Shown here: positions 6,445-13,334 of the stretch, piece by piece | Layout of the letters: each line of letters begins with the position of its first letter | Numbering within the stretch: position 1 is the stretch's first letter | Made by a program: the position numbers and the translations under genes | Notes under the pieces: generated by a model | What the model was told of the DNA's origin: nothing | The model's database searches: none | What the model saw: the letters and a program-made list of their open reading frames with translations, nothing else | NCBI GenBank assembly: GCA_002371625.1 | Contig: DFFV01000118.1 | Location: forward strand, 1 to 14,634 | From: Ruminococcus sp. UBA3767 | GTDB lineage: Bacteria > Bacillota > Clostridia > Oscillospirales > Ruminococcaceae | Reading direction: 5' to 3' | DNA: 14,634 nt

Positions 6445-7704
6445 ATGGGAATGACAATGACTCAGAAAATACTCGCAGCTCATGCGGGACTGGACAGCGT
6501 AAAGGCAGGTCAGCTGATAATGGCAGACCTTGACCTTGTACTCGGAAACGATGTTACTTCGCCGGTTGCGATAAATGAGTTCAACAAAGCAGGCTTCAGC
6601 GATATTTTCGACAGGAACAAGGTAACTATGGTAATGGACCACTTTGCTCCGAATAAGGATATAAAGGCTGCGCAGCAGTGCAAACAGTGCAGGGATTTCT
6701 GCGGAAAATACGATATAGTCAACTTCTTCGATGTAGGCGATATGGGTATCGAGCACGCACTGCTCCCCGAAAAAGGTCTTGTCGCTCCCGGCGACTGCGT
6801 TATCGGCGCTGATTCACATACCTGTACTTATGGCGCACTCGGCGCATTCTCAACAGGTATCGGCTCAACTGATATGTGCGCAGGCATGGCTAAGGGTAAG
6901 ACCTGGTTCAAGGTACCGCCCGCAATAAAGTTCAACATCATCGGCAAGCTGCCAAAGTACAGCGCTGCAAAGGACGTTATACTCCACATTATCGGAATGA
7001 TAGGCGTTGACGGCGCACTTTACAAGTCAATGGAGTTTTCCGGAGAAGGACTTGTAAATCTCTCGATGGAGGACAGGCTGTGCATGGCTAATATGGCTAT
7101 CGAAGCCGGAGCTAAAAACGGTATCTTCGCCGTTGACAGCGTAACACTGGATTACATAAAGGATAAGGTAAACAGAGATTATAAGATATATGAGGCAGAC
7201 AGCGATGCGGAGTATGAGGCTGAATATACTATCGACCTGAGTCAGATAAAGCCTACCGTTGCTTTTCCGCACCTGCCCGAGAATACAAAGACATTTGATG
7301 AGATAGGCGATGTGGTCATCGACCAGGTAGTCATCGGTTCGTGTACAAACGGACGTATCGAGGATCTGCGCTGCGCAGGCGAGATACTCAAGGACAGGCA
7401 TATCGCCAAAAATGTAAGATGCATAGTTATCCCTGCTACGCAGAAGGTATATATGCAGGCTATGAAGGAAGGTCTGCTGGAGATATTTATCAAAGCAGGC
7501 TGCGCAGTTTCAACTCCGACCTGCGGACCTTGCCTTGGCGGACACATGGGAATACTTGCTAAGGGTGAGCGAGCAGTCGCTACCACTAACCGTAACTTTG
7601 TAGGAAGAATGGGACACCCCGAATCAGAGGTGTACCTTGCTTCACCTTATGTTGCAGCAGCAAGCGCTGTTGCAGGCAGGATAGCTCAGCCATCACAGAT
7701 ATAA
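6445..7704 (+). CDS. leuC: 3-isopropylmalate dehydratase large subunit
   Basis: 419-residue subunit that with LeuD converts 2-isopropylmalate to 3-isopropylmalate, the second step of leucine synthesis. It belongs to the aconitase superfamily and binds a 4Fe-4S cluster. Cys300 in GSCTNGR and Cys360 and Cys363 in TCGPCLGG are the expected cluster ligands. [15 protein letters not shown] (121-135) is the conserved substrate-binding stretch. At about 420 residues it fits the shorter archaeal/clostridial LeuC type (homoaconitase-like) rather than the 465-residue enterobacterial form. Homoaconitase activity is an alternative, but the adjacent leuD and leuB favour leucine synthesis. The ATG at 6445 follows AAAGGGG (6428-6434) by 10 nt. 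It is the first gene of the cluster behind an extended -10 promoter. Confidence 0.95.
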   Translation: MGMTMTQKILAAHAGLDSVKAGQLIMADLDLVLGNDVTSPVAINEFNKAGFSDIFDRNKVTMVMDHFAPNKDIKAAQQCKQCRDFCGKYDIVNFFDVGDMGIEHALLPEKGLVAPGDCVIGADSHTCTYGALGAFSTGIGSTDMCAGMAKGKTWFKVPPAIKFNIIGKLPKYSAAKDVILHIIGMIGVDGALYKSMEFSGEGLVNLSMEDRLCMANMAIEAGAKNGIFAVDSVTLDYIKDKVNRDYKIYEADSDAEYEAEYTIDLSQIKPTVAFPHLPENTKTFDEIGDVVIDQVVIGSCTNGRIEDLRCAGEILKDRHIAKNVRCIVIPATQKVYMQAMKEGLLEIFIKAGCAVSTPTCGPCLGGHMGILAKGERAVATTNRNFVGRMGHPESEVYLASPYVAAASAVAGRIAQPSQI

Positions 7705-7747
7705 CGAGCTTGAAACTGCCGACTGAACACAGGAGGTAACAAAAGAT

Positions 7748-8134
7748 ATGAAAAACTTTTTGAAAGTTGTCTTCAACGACCTCGTGCTGAGCCTGGTGAC
7801 CAAGAAATACGGCAACCAGCTCAACGATGAACAGCGAGAGGAAAAAGCAGATGAAATGATAAGGATACTGCACGATACAAACTCATATACCGTTGAAATG
7901 GCGCAGAAGCTGATAGATACCAAGGGACTGAATACATTCTTCAACACCCAGGTCAACGGACAGCCTGTTATTGCTCTGGTCAAGGAGGGTATGTTCCATA
8001 AAGCCAAGACACGTTATTTCATCACAAGAAATAAGGAAAAGCTGGATACGGAATACATCGACCAGATATATGATGAGCTGAGGCGGCAGGCACAGGGTGA
8101 GAACGTTTTCAACTCGCCTGAATATCTCAAGTAA
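7748..8134 (+). CDS. Unknown 128-residue protein between leuC and leuD
   Basis: I do not recognise this family. The product is charged and predicted mostly helical. It opens [22 protein letters not shown], where the first 17 residues are hydrophobic but broken by Lys, Asn and Asp and so do not make a convincing membrane segment. Two acidic/basic helical stretches (about 25-46 and 94-115) flank a middle part (about 60-85). It contains no cysteine, so an iron-sulfur carrier role is unlikely. AGGAGG is well placed before the ATG. It lies 43 nt after leuC and 19 nt before leuD in the same orientation and must be co-transcribed. Position suggests a link to LeuCD assembly or stability, or a passenger gene; neither is shown by the sequence. 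Confidence 0.8.
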   Translation: MKNFLKVVFNDLVLSLVTKKYGNQLNDEQREEKADEMIRILHDTNSYTVEMAQKLIDTKGLNTFFNTQVNGQPVIALVKEGMFHKAKTRYFITRNKEKLDTEYIDQIYDELRRQAQGENVFNSPEYLK

Positions 8135-8153
8135 AACAAGGGGGAAAACGACC

Positions 8154-8633
8154 ATGAAGGCTCGTGGAAAAGTACATAAATACGGGGATAACGTTGATAC
8201 CGACGTAATAATCCCGGCAAGATACCTAAATACAGCTGATATGCAGGAGCTTGCAAAGCATTGTATGGAGGATATCGACATCGATTTTGCAAAGAACGTT
8301 CAAAAGGGCGATATTATGGTAGGTGAAGCCAATTTCGGCTGCGGCTCTTCAAGAGAGCACGCTCCTGCTGCTATCAAGGCAAGCGGAATTTCGTGCGTTA
8401 TCGCAAAGACCTTTGCAAGAATTTTTTACAGGAACGCTATAAATATCGGTCTTCCTATCATCGAGTGCGAGGAGGCTGCTGAAAAGATCAGCGCAGGCGA
8501 CGATGTGGAGATAGACTTTGAAACAGGTGTCATCACCAACCATACAAAAGGCGAAAGCTATCAGGGACAGTCTTTCCCGGAGTTTCTGATAAACATCATC
8601 AACTCCAACGGACTGCTCAATTCGCTCAAATAA
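8154..8633 (+). CDS. leuD: 3-isopropylmalate dehydratase small subunit
   Basis: 159-residue swivel-domain subunit of isopropylmalate isomerase, partner of LeuC. It opens [17 protein letters not shown], typical of the short archaeal/clostridial LeuD type. It then shows IIPARYLNT (19-27) and the conserved [11 protein letters not shown] loop (61-71), whose residues contact substrate. The frame is open 57 bases further upstream, to 8097, but that would overlap the preceding gene. The purine-rich CAAGGGGG (8137-8144) lies 9 nt before the ATG at 8154, which is therefore chosen. Confidence 0.95.
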   Translation: MKARGKVHKYGDNVDTDVIIPARYLNTADMQELAKHCMEDIDIDFAKNVQKGDIMVGEANFGCGSSREHAPAAIKASGISCVIAKTFARIFYRNAINIGLPIIECEEAAEKISAGDDVEIDFETGVITNHTKGESYQGQSFPEFLINIINSNGLLNSLK

Positions 8634-8646
8634 GCAGGTGCTTAAT

Positions 8647-8680
8647 AAAAATGCTATTGTCACACGACTTTAGCATTTTT
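8647..8680. terminator. AT-rich hairpin with T-run between leuD and leuB
   Basis: AAAAATGCTA (8647-8656) pairs perfectly with TAGCATTTTT (8671-8680) around a 14-nt loop and ends in T6. It has the form of an intrinsic terminator but a weak stem (two G-C pairs), so read-through into leuB is likely. It may lower leuB expression relative to leuCD. No clear separate leuB promoter was identified in 8681-8729. Confidence 0.5.
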
Positions 8681-8729
8681 TGTGTTTATATTACATTGTA
8701 AAAATCGTTAAGATGAAAGGACAGTTGTT

Positions 8730-9812
8730 ATGGAAAAGAATATCACAGTTATCAAAGGCGACGGAATAGGTCCCGAGATCGTTACTCAGGCTCAGAAAGT
8801 GCTGGATAAGGTCGCTGAAAAGTTCGGTCACAAGTTCAATTACACCGATATACTTATGGGAGGCTGCTCGATAGATGCCTGCGGCGTTCCGCTCACAGAC
8901 GAGGCTGTTGCCACTGCAAAAGCCGCTGACGCCGTGCTCCTGGGAGCTATCGGCGGAAATACTTCAACTTCCCCCTGGTATAAGCTCGCTCCCGAGCTTC
9001 GCCCAGAGGCAGGACTGCTGAAGATAAGAAAAGAACTCGGACTTTTCGCTAACCTGCGCCCTGCTTATCTCTTTGAGCAGCTCAAAAGTGCTTGCCCGCT
9101 CAACAGCGAGATAATCGGCAGCGGATTTGATATGATGATAATGCGTGAGCTTACCGGCGGACTCTATTTCGGCGCAAGAAAAACCGAGACAGTAGGCGGC
9201 GTTGAGACCGCAACAGATACCCTGACCTATTCGGAGATAGAGATTGAAAGGATCGCAAGAAAAGGCTTCGATATCGCTATGAAGCGCCGTAAGAAAGTAA
9301 CAAGCGTTGATAAGGCTAACGTTCTTGATTCTTCAAGACTGTGGAGAAAGATCGTCAACAAAGTCGCTCAGGAGTATCCCGAGGTCGAGCTGGAGCACAT
9401 GCTCGTTGACAACTGCGCTATGCAGCTGGTTAAGGATCCCGCTCAGTTCGATGTTATCCTTACCGAGAATATGTTCGGCGATATCCTTTCGGACGAGGCT
9501 GCTATGGTCACAGGCTCGATAGGTATGCTCTCTTCCGCTTCGCTGAATGACACAAAGTTCGGTCTTTACGAGCCAAGCCACGGCTCAGCTCCCGACATTG
9601 CAGGCACAGATAAGGCCAACCCGATAGCTACCGTTCTTTCTGCCGCAATGATGCTGCGCTATTCCTTTGATCTCGATAAGGAAGCCGATGCTGTCGAGAA
9701 CGCTGTTAAAAAAGTGCTCGCAGACGGCTTCAGAACTGTCGATATCATGTCCGAGGGTATGAAGCAGGTAGGCTGCGAGGAAATGGGCAGCCTGATCTGT
9801 GAGAGAATATAA
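8730..9812 (+). CDS. leuB: 3-isopropylmalate dehydrogenase
   Basis: 360-residue NAD-dependent enzyme that oxidises and decarboxylates 3-isopropylmalate to 2-oxoisocaproate, the third leucine step. Motifs: GDGIGPE (10-16), MRELTGGLYFG (138-148) with the catalytic tyrosine, catalytic Lys195 in VDKANVLD, Asp227, and metal-binding Asp251 and Asp255 in GDILSDEA. YEPSHGSAPDIAG (280-292) is the NAD-binding loop. Substrate-binding arginines Arg100 and Arg110 lie in the GLLKIRKELGLFANLRPA segment. Full length for the family. It is preceded by AAAGGA and sits 96 nt after leuD. The same fold includes tartrate and homoisocitrate dehydrogenases, but the neighbours settle the leucine role. Confidence 0.96.
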   Translation: MEKNITVIKGDGIGPEIVTQAQKVLDKVAEKFGHKFNYTDILMGGCSIDACGVPLTDEAVATAKAADAVLLGAIGGNTSTSPWYKLAPELRPEAGLLKIRKELGLFANLRPAYLFEQLKSACPLNSEIIGSGFDMMIMRELTGGLYFGARKTETVGGVETATDTLTYSEIEIERIARKGFDIAMKRRKKVTSVDKANVLDSSRLWRKIVNKVAQEYPEVELEHMLVDNCAMQLVKDPAQFDVILTENMFGDILSDEAAMVTGSIGMLSSASLNDTKFGLYEPSHGSAPDIAGTDKANPIATVLSAAMMLRYSFDLDKEADAVENAVKKVLADGFRTVDIMSEGMKQVGCEEMGSLICERI

Positions 9813-9863
9813 GTATACCATTATAATATATATATAATACAGCACACCCGGAATGCCCTTGTT

Positions 9864-9886
9864 AAATGTACACTAAAATGTACACT
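9864..9886. repeat. Tandem TGTACACT repeat, candidate operator
   Basis: AAATGTACACT occurs at 9864-9874 and 9876-9886, a 12-bp period. Each copy contains the palindrome TGTACA (9867-9872 and 9879-9884), so the pair also reads as a symmetric site with a 6-bp spacer. It lies 50 bp after leuB. Confidence 0.45.
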
Positions 9887-10006
9887 TGAAGAAGTTGAAA
9901 GATTGTGAAAGTTTTTGCACGATTTTAAGACATTTTGCGAACAGTTTCATATTATCGTATCGACCGATTGATTTAATAACCGTTCGTTCATATTTTGTGG
10001 ATATTG

Positions 10007-10034
10007 ACAACCATGCGCCCTCGGGGGCGGTTGT
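10007..10034. repeat. Stem-loop in gene-free region
   Basis: ACAACC (10007-10012) pairs with GGTTGT (10029-10034), and GCCC (10017-10020) with GGGC (10025-10028) around a TCGG loop, with a four-base bulge on the left. It is a GC-rich island in AT-rich surroundings. There is no T-run, so it is not a typical terminator. Confidence 0.45.
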
Positions 10035-10097
10035 GCAAAAGCATTGATGATACGGCGTTTTCTGAGTCTTTCAAAAATGTTCACATTTACGAAATAT

Positions 10098-10120
10098 ATT
10101 AAATACACCGTGTATTTAAT
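10098..10120. promoter_or_regulatory. 23-bp perfect palindrome, candidate operator
   Basis: ATTAAATACAC and GTGTATTTAAT are perfect complements around a single central C (10109). The size and symmetry suit a dimeric regulator. It is 380 bp upstream of the lacI promoter, so it may serve an unseen transcript or long-range looping. Confidence 0.45.
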
Positions 10121-10475
10121 TTTAAAATCGTCATATACCCTTGTTCTTGTTTTGTAATAATTGTTCCGAAAACGTTTAAGTAATTTAGTTACGATGATTT
10201 TTTATGTTTTCTTTCAAAAGTGATGCGTTTTAAGAAAGTCAGAGGCTTTTATGTTAATATTGCACATTCTCAAGCAGTGATATTTGTTCATCATACACGT
10301 TTTTATACAAAAAACGCTGCTAAATCAACTGTTTTTGGAATAAAATACCACGCTAAAAATTACAAAACGGTTACAAACGTGATAATTGTGTGGTGAATAT
10401 GCATAAACGCCGTGGCCGTTTTTTGTTCAAAGCGACATATTTTATTACAAGGCGCAAAAAAATAAAAGAAAAGAC

Positions 10476-10504
10476 TTGAAAATGAATGAGGAATATTGTA
10501 TATT
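10476..10504 (+). promoter_or_regulatory. Promoter of the LacI-family regulator
   Basis: TTGAAA (10476-10481), a 17-nt spacer and TATATT (10499-10504). The predicted start near 10511 gives a leader of about 78 nt that contains the inverted repeat at 10541-10565. Confidence 0.65.
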
Positions 10505-10540
10505 CTTATTAGCGGAAACGCTGAAAAGTTATGCATCTTG

Positions 10541-10565
10541 CTTGAATGAGCGAAAACGATTCAAG
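10541..10565. promoter_or_regulatory. Inverted repeat in the lacI leader
   Basis: CTTGAAT (10541-10547) and ATTCAAG (10559-10565) are perfect complements flanking an 11-nt centre with AAAACG. It lies 24 nt before the start codon, placed to act as an autoregulatory operator or as an mRNA hairpin just upstream of the ribosome binding site (10573-10580). Confidence 0.45.
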
Positions 10566-10588
10566 TCAAGTGAAAGGCGGAAATATCA

Positions 10589-11596
10589 TTGGTTTCTTTA
10601 AAAGACATTTCCGTTCGCTGCGGTGTTTCGGTCGCTACAGTCAGCAAGGCGCTGAACGGTCATAAAGACGTATCTGCTGCCACAAGAGAACGGCTGCTCA
10701 AAGCCGCAAAGGAAATGGGCTACTTCCCCAATTCTCAGGCGAGAGCACTGAAAACGAACAGAACTCATAATCTGGGTGTCATGTTCCTCGATGAAGCAGG
10801 CAGCGGTCTTACGCACGAGTTTTTCGCAAAGCTCCTGAACAGCTTCAAGACTGAAGCGGAATCTTTAGGATATGATATTACCTTTATAAGCAGCGGCATG
10901 GGCAGCAATAAGATGTCCACGTTTGAACACTGCAAATACAGAAATGTAGACGGCGTTATCATAGCCTGCACCGATTTCACTTCACAGGATGTTTATGAGG
11001 TAGTCAACGGCGATATCCCGATCGTTACGATAGATCACATCTTCGATTGCAGAACTGCGATCATGTCAAACAACGAAAAAGGTATGCAAAGGCTTATAGA
11101 ATATGTAACAGATATGGGACATACACAGCTTGCGTATATTCAGGGAAACAAATCATCCGTTGCAGATAAGAGACTTGCGGGCTTCTGTAAGGCTTGCATA
11201 AGCAGAGGTATAAATGTTAATAACGACTGGATGCTCCAGGGCGATTACCACAACCCCGATAGAACTTACGAGCTTACCAAGAAGCTGCTGACTCAGAAAG
11301 ACAGGCCTACGTGCATTTTTATGCCGGACGACTACTCGGCGATCGGCGGATATAATGCGATAAAGGATCTGGGACTTTCGATTCCCGATGACATATCGGT
11401 CGTAGGGTACGACGGGATAGCTTATTCACAGCTGATATCCCCCAAGCTCACTACATATTCACAGGATACCGCAAAGATCGGAAAGACAGCTGCAAAACAG
11501 CTCATATCACTGATCGAGGATCCACAGACAACTTTCACCGAGGTGATCACGGTGGACGGAGAGCTTATCGAAGGCGGCTCCGTTAAAAAGTTATAA
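10589..11596 (+). CDS. LacI/GalR-family transcriptional regulator
   Basis: 335-residue sugar-responsive DNA-binding protein. Residues 3-24 form the LacI helix-turn-helix (SLKDISVRCGVSVATVSKALNG), followed by the hinge helix region (about 46-58, PNSQARALKTNRT). The rest is a periplasmic-binding-protein-like effector and dimerisation domain with the usual family landmarks: NLGVMF (61-66), VDGVIIACTD, HTQLAYIQG, SVADKRLAGF and ISVVGYDGIAYS. The start appears to be TTG at 10589, since it immediately precedes the conserved helix and AAAGGCGG sits 8 nt upstream; no in-frame ATG is suitably placed. It lies 76 bp ahead of a sugar-binding protein gene in the same orientation, so it probably represses that importer until its sugar appears. 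The ligand is not predictable. Confidence 0.92.
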   Translation: MVSLKDISVRCGVSVATVSKALNGHKDVSAATRERLLKAAKEMGYFPNSQARALKTNRTHNLGVMFLDEAGSGLTHEFFAKLLNSFKTEAESLGYDITFISSGMGSNKMSTFEHCKYRNVDGVIIACTDFTSQDVYEVVNGDIPIVTIDHIFDCRTAIMSNNEKGMQRLIEYVTDMGHTQLAYIQGNKSSVADKRLAGFCKACISRGINVNNDWMLQGDYHNPDRTYELTKKLLTQKDRPTCIFMPDDYSAIGGYNAIKDLGLSIPDDISVVGYDGIAYSQLISPKLTTYSQDTAKIGKTAAKQLISLIEDPQTTFTEVITVDGELIEGGSVKKL

Positions 11597-11612
11597 CTCA
11601 GGCATTAATATT

Positions 11613-11648
11613 TTACAGCATCTCGGCTGTAAGACAATATAATATAAT
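11613..11648 (+). promoter_or_regulatory. Operator-like inverted repeat and promoter before the sugar-binding protein
   Basis: TTACAGC (11613-11619) and GCTGTAA (11626-11632) form a perfect 7-bp inverted repeat with a 6-base centre. Two overlapping TATAAT hexamers (11638-11643 and 11643-11648) follow directly. No canonical -35 is at the right distance; TTTACA at 11612-11617 is 20 nt from the nearer -10. The repeat occupies the -35 region, a good place for repressor or activator binding. With no T-run it is a poor terminator for the upstream gene. Confidence 0.5.
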
Positions 11649-11672
11649 GCGAAATTTAAGGAGGAAATTATT

Positions 11673-13187
11673 ATGGCAAATCTTAAGAGAGTACTTGCAG
11701 GCGCTCTGAGCCTCTGCATGGTAGGATCAATGCTCACCGCTTGCGGCGACAGCTCTTCTTCGAGCGACAGCTCAAGCAAGTCCGGCAGCTCTTCCGCTTC
11801 CGGCAGCTCTTCCGCTGCTGATTCTTCTACAGCTGAGTCCAAGGCTGACAGACAGAACACAGCTGAGCTCCACGGTAAGGCTTCTTCTGAGGAGTCCAAG
11901 AAGACCCTTAGAATCGAGTGCTGGAACACTGAGTTCAGAGAGAGACTCGAGAAGTACTATCCAAAGGGCACAAAGATGGAGATCAAGACCAACGAGTACG
12001 AGAAGAAGAACGATGACGGTACAACCACAAAGATGACCGGTATCGAGTCTATCAACGGCGTTAAGATCGAGTGGATCCAGACAGCTAACGAAGGTAACGC
12101 TTACCAGACAAAGCTGGACGAGGATCTGAAGAAGCAGAAGGATTCCGACAATAAGGTAGATATGTTCCTTATCGAGGCTGACTACGCTCTGAAGTACATC
12201 AACGGTGACGTTGCACTTTCCGTACAGGATATCGGCATCACAGAGGATGATCTGAAGGAGCAGTACAAGTACACAAAGGACGTTGCTACAGATACAAAGA
12301 CCAACGAGCTCAAGGGTGTTTCCTGGCAGGCTACTCCTGGTCTTCTGATGTACAACACCAAGTATGCTAAGGACGTTCTCGGAACAGACGAGCCTGACAA
12401 GGTTCAGGAGTTCGTTAAGGACTGGGATACATTCAAGGATACTGCTAAGAAGATGAAGGATAAGGGTATCGCAATGGTTTCCGGCTATGACGATACATAC
12501 AGACTCTTCTCCAACAACGTAAAGGCACCTTGGGTTACAGACAACAAGCTGACTATTGATGATCAGTACAAGGCTTGGGCTGAGATGACCAAGGAGTTCA
12601 CTGACAACGGCTGGAACAACAAGACATCCCTGTGGGATACTGCTTGGGCAGCTGGTCAGAAGCCAGACGGTAAGACATTTGCATACTTCTTCTCCACATG
12701 GGGCATTGCATTCACACTTGAGGGCAACGCTGGTGGAGCAGGCGCAGATCAGATCGGCACATGGGCAGCTTGCCCAGGTCCTCAGTCTTATTTCTGGGGC
12801 GGCACATGGATCTGCGGAGCTATCGACTCCGATAACACAGATATCGTTGCTGATATCATGAGAGTTATGACATGTAACAAGGATGTCATGAAGTCTATCA
12901 CCGAGGGTGAGCAGGATTACACCAACAACAAGGCTGCAATCAAGGAGCTCATCGACGGCGGATACAAGTCCAGACTCCACAATGGTCAGAACCACCTCGT
13001 TCTCCTCTCTGAGAACGCTGACAAGATCGACCTTACTAATAAGCTCTCCGCTTATGACCAGGGTTGTAACGAGAAGTTCCAGGCTGCTATGGCTGACTGG
13101 TACAAGGGCAACACCAAGTCTTATGATGATGCAGTTGCAGCATTCAAGACTGAGATCAAGAAGCTCTACGCTAACCTCGAGGTTTAA
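11673..13187 (+). CDS. Sugar ABC transporter substrate-binding lipoprotein
   Basis: 504-residue extracytoplasmic binding protein of the carbohydrate-type (family 1) solute-binding group. A lipoprotein signal (KR, then a hydrophobic stretch, then LTAC) places the lipidated residue at Cys24. Residues 27-58 are a serine/alanine-rich flexible linker. The mature domain opens KKTLRIECWNTEFRERL, where binding proteins of this group start their first lobe. Many tryptophans (for example WGGTWICGA) suit stacking on sugar rings, suggesting an oligosaccharide ligand, but the sugar is not assignable. AAGGAGG precedes the ATG. Codon use is extremely biased: in the part read codon by codon lysine was always AAG, arginine AGA and glutamate almost always GAG, unlike the neighbours, pointing to very high expression. 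It is followed by a strong hairpin and then the permeases. Confidence 0.92.
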   Translation: MANLKRVLAGALSLCMVGSMLTACGDSSSSSDSSSKSGSSSASGSSSAADSSTAESKADRQNTAELHGKASSEESKKTLRIECWNTEFRERLEKYYPKGTKMEIKTNEYEKKNDDGTTTKMTGIESINGVKIEWIQTANEGNAYQTKLDEDLKKQKDSDNKVDMFLIEADYALKYINGDVALSVQDIGITEDDLKEQYKYTKDVATDTKTNELKGVSWQATPGLLMYNTKYAKDVLGTDEPDKVQEFVKDWDTFKDTAKKMKDKGIAMVSGYDDTYRLFSNNVKAPWVTDNKLTIDDQYKAWAEMTKEFTDNGWNNKTSLWDTAWAAGQKPDGKTFAYFFSTWGIAFTLEGNAGGAGADQIGTWAACPGPQSYFWGGTWICGAIDSDNTDIVADIMRVMTCNKDVMKSITEGEQDYTNNKAAIKELIDGGYKSRLHNGQNHLVLLSENADKIDLTNKLSAYDQGCNEKFQAAMADWYKGNTKSYDDAVAAFKTEIKKLYANLEV

Positions 13188-13222
13188 TTACCCGCTTAGC
13201 GCATAAGCAAAATTTCATCTAA

Positions 13223-13264
13223 AAAATAATAGGGGGTGGGAGGATCCCTCCCCCTAATTATTTT
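13223..13264 (+). terminator. Strong intercistronic hairpin (partial terminator)
   Basis: AGGGGGTGGGA (13231-13241) pairs with TCCCTCCCCCT (13245-13255) with one mismatch around a GGA loop. An AT stem extends the pairing to 13223-13264 with one bulge. The 3' side ends ATTATTTTA, a modest T-rich tail. Between a binding-protein gene and its permeases such a structure typically reduces read-through and protects the upstream mRNA end, giving much more binding protein than permease. Confidence 0.8.
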
Positions 13265-13294
13265 ATCTTAATCTTAACTCTCTCGGAAAGGAAT

Positions 13295-13318
13295 GTAATT
13301 GATCACTTTTTCAATTAC
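13295..13318 (+). promoter_or_regulatory. Hairpin directly upstream of the permease ribosome binding site
   Basis: GTAATTGA (13295-13302) and TCAATTAC (13311-13318) are perfect complements with an 8-base loop. The permease ribosome binding site AAAGGG (13320-13325) begins one base later, so the stem could affect translation initiation or be an operator. No effect is demonstrable from sequence alone. Confidence 0.4.
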
Positions 13319-13334
13319 TAAAGGGTAATCGTGT

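Larger units (their letters stand above)
9813..10588. other. 776-bp gene-free regulatory region
   Basis: Unusually long AT-rich intergenic stretch between leuB and the LacI-type regulator. No convincing coding frame is seen on either strand. It holds a tandem TGTACACT repeat, a GC-rich stem, a 23-bp palindrome, several AAACG/CGTTT motifs (10170-10177, 10298-10316, 10360-10380, 10404-10422) and the lacI promoter. No strong intrinsic terminator follows leuB. Either a small RNA or a dense set of operators could account for it; neither is proven. Confidence 0.5.

Noticed and set aside
10399..10479. 26-codon very basic frame (MHKRRGRFLF...) in the gene-free region
   Set aside because: It has only a weak GTGGTG upstream and a composition expected from AT-rich DNA, with no supporting context.
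11772..12995. 407-codon open frame opposite the sugar-binding protein
   Set aside because: It is a by-product of the strongly biased codons of the sense gene. It lacks a plausible start signal and recognisable motifs, and the sense gene has a full family signature.
13287..13329. Possible leader peptide before the first permease (AAAGGA followed by a short TTG frame ending in TAA)
   Set aside because: At nine codons with a non-ATG start, chance occurrence is likely. The nearby inverted repeat is the more solid feature.
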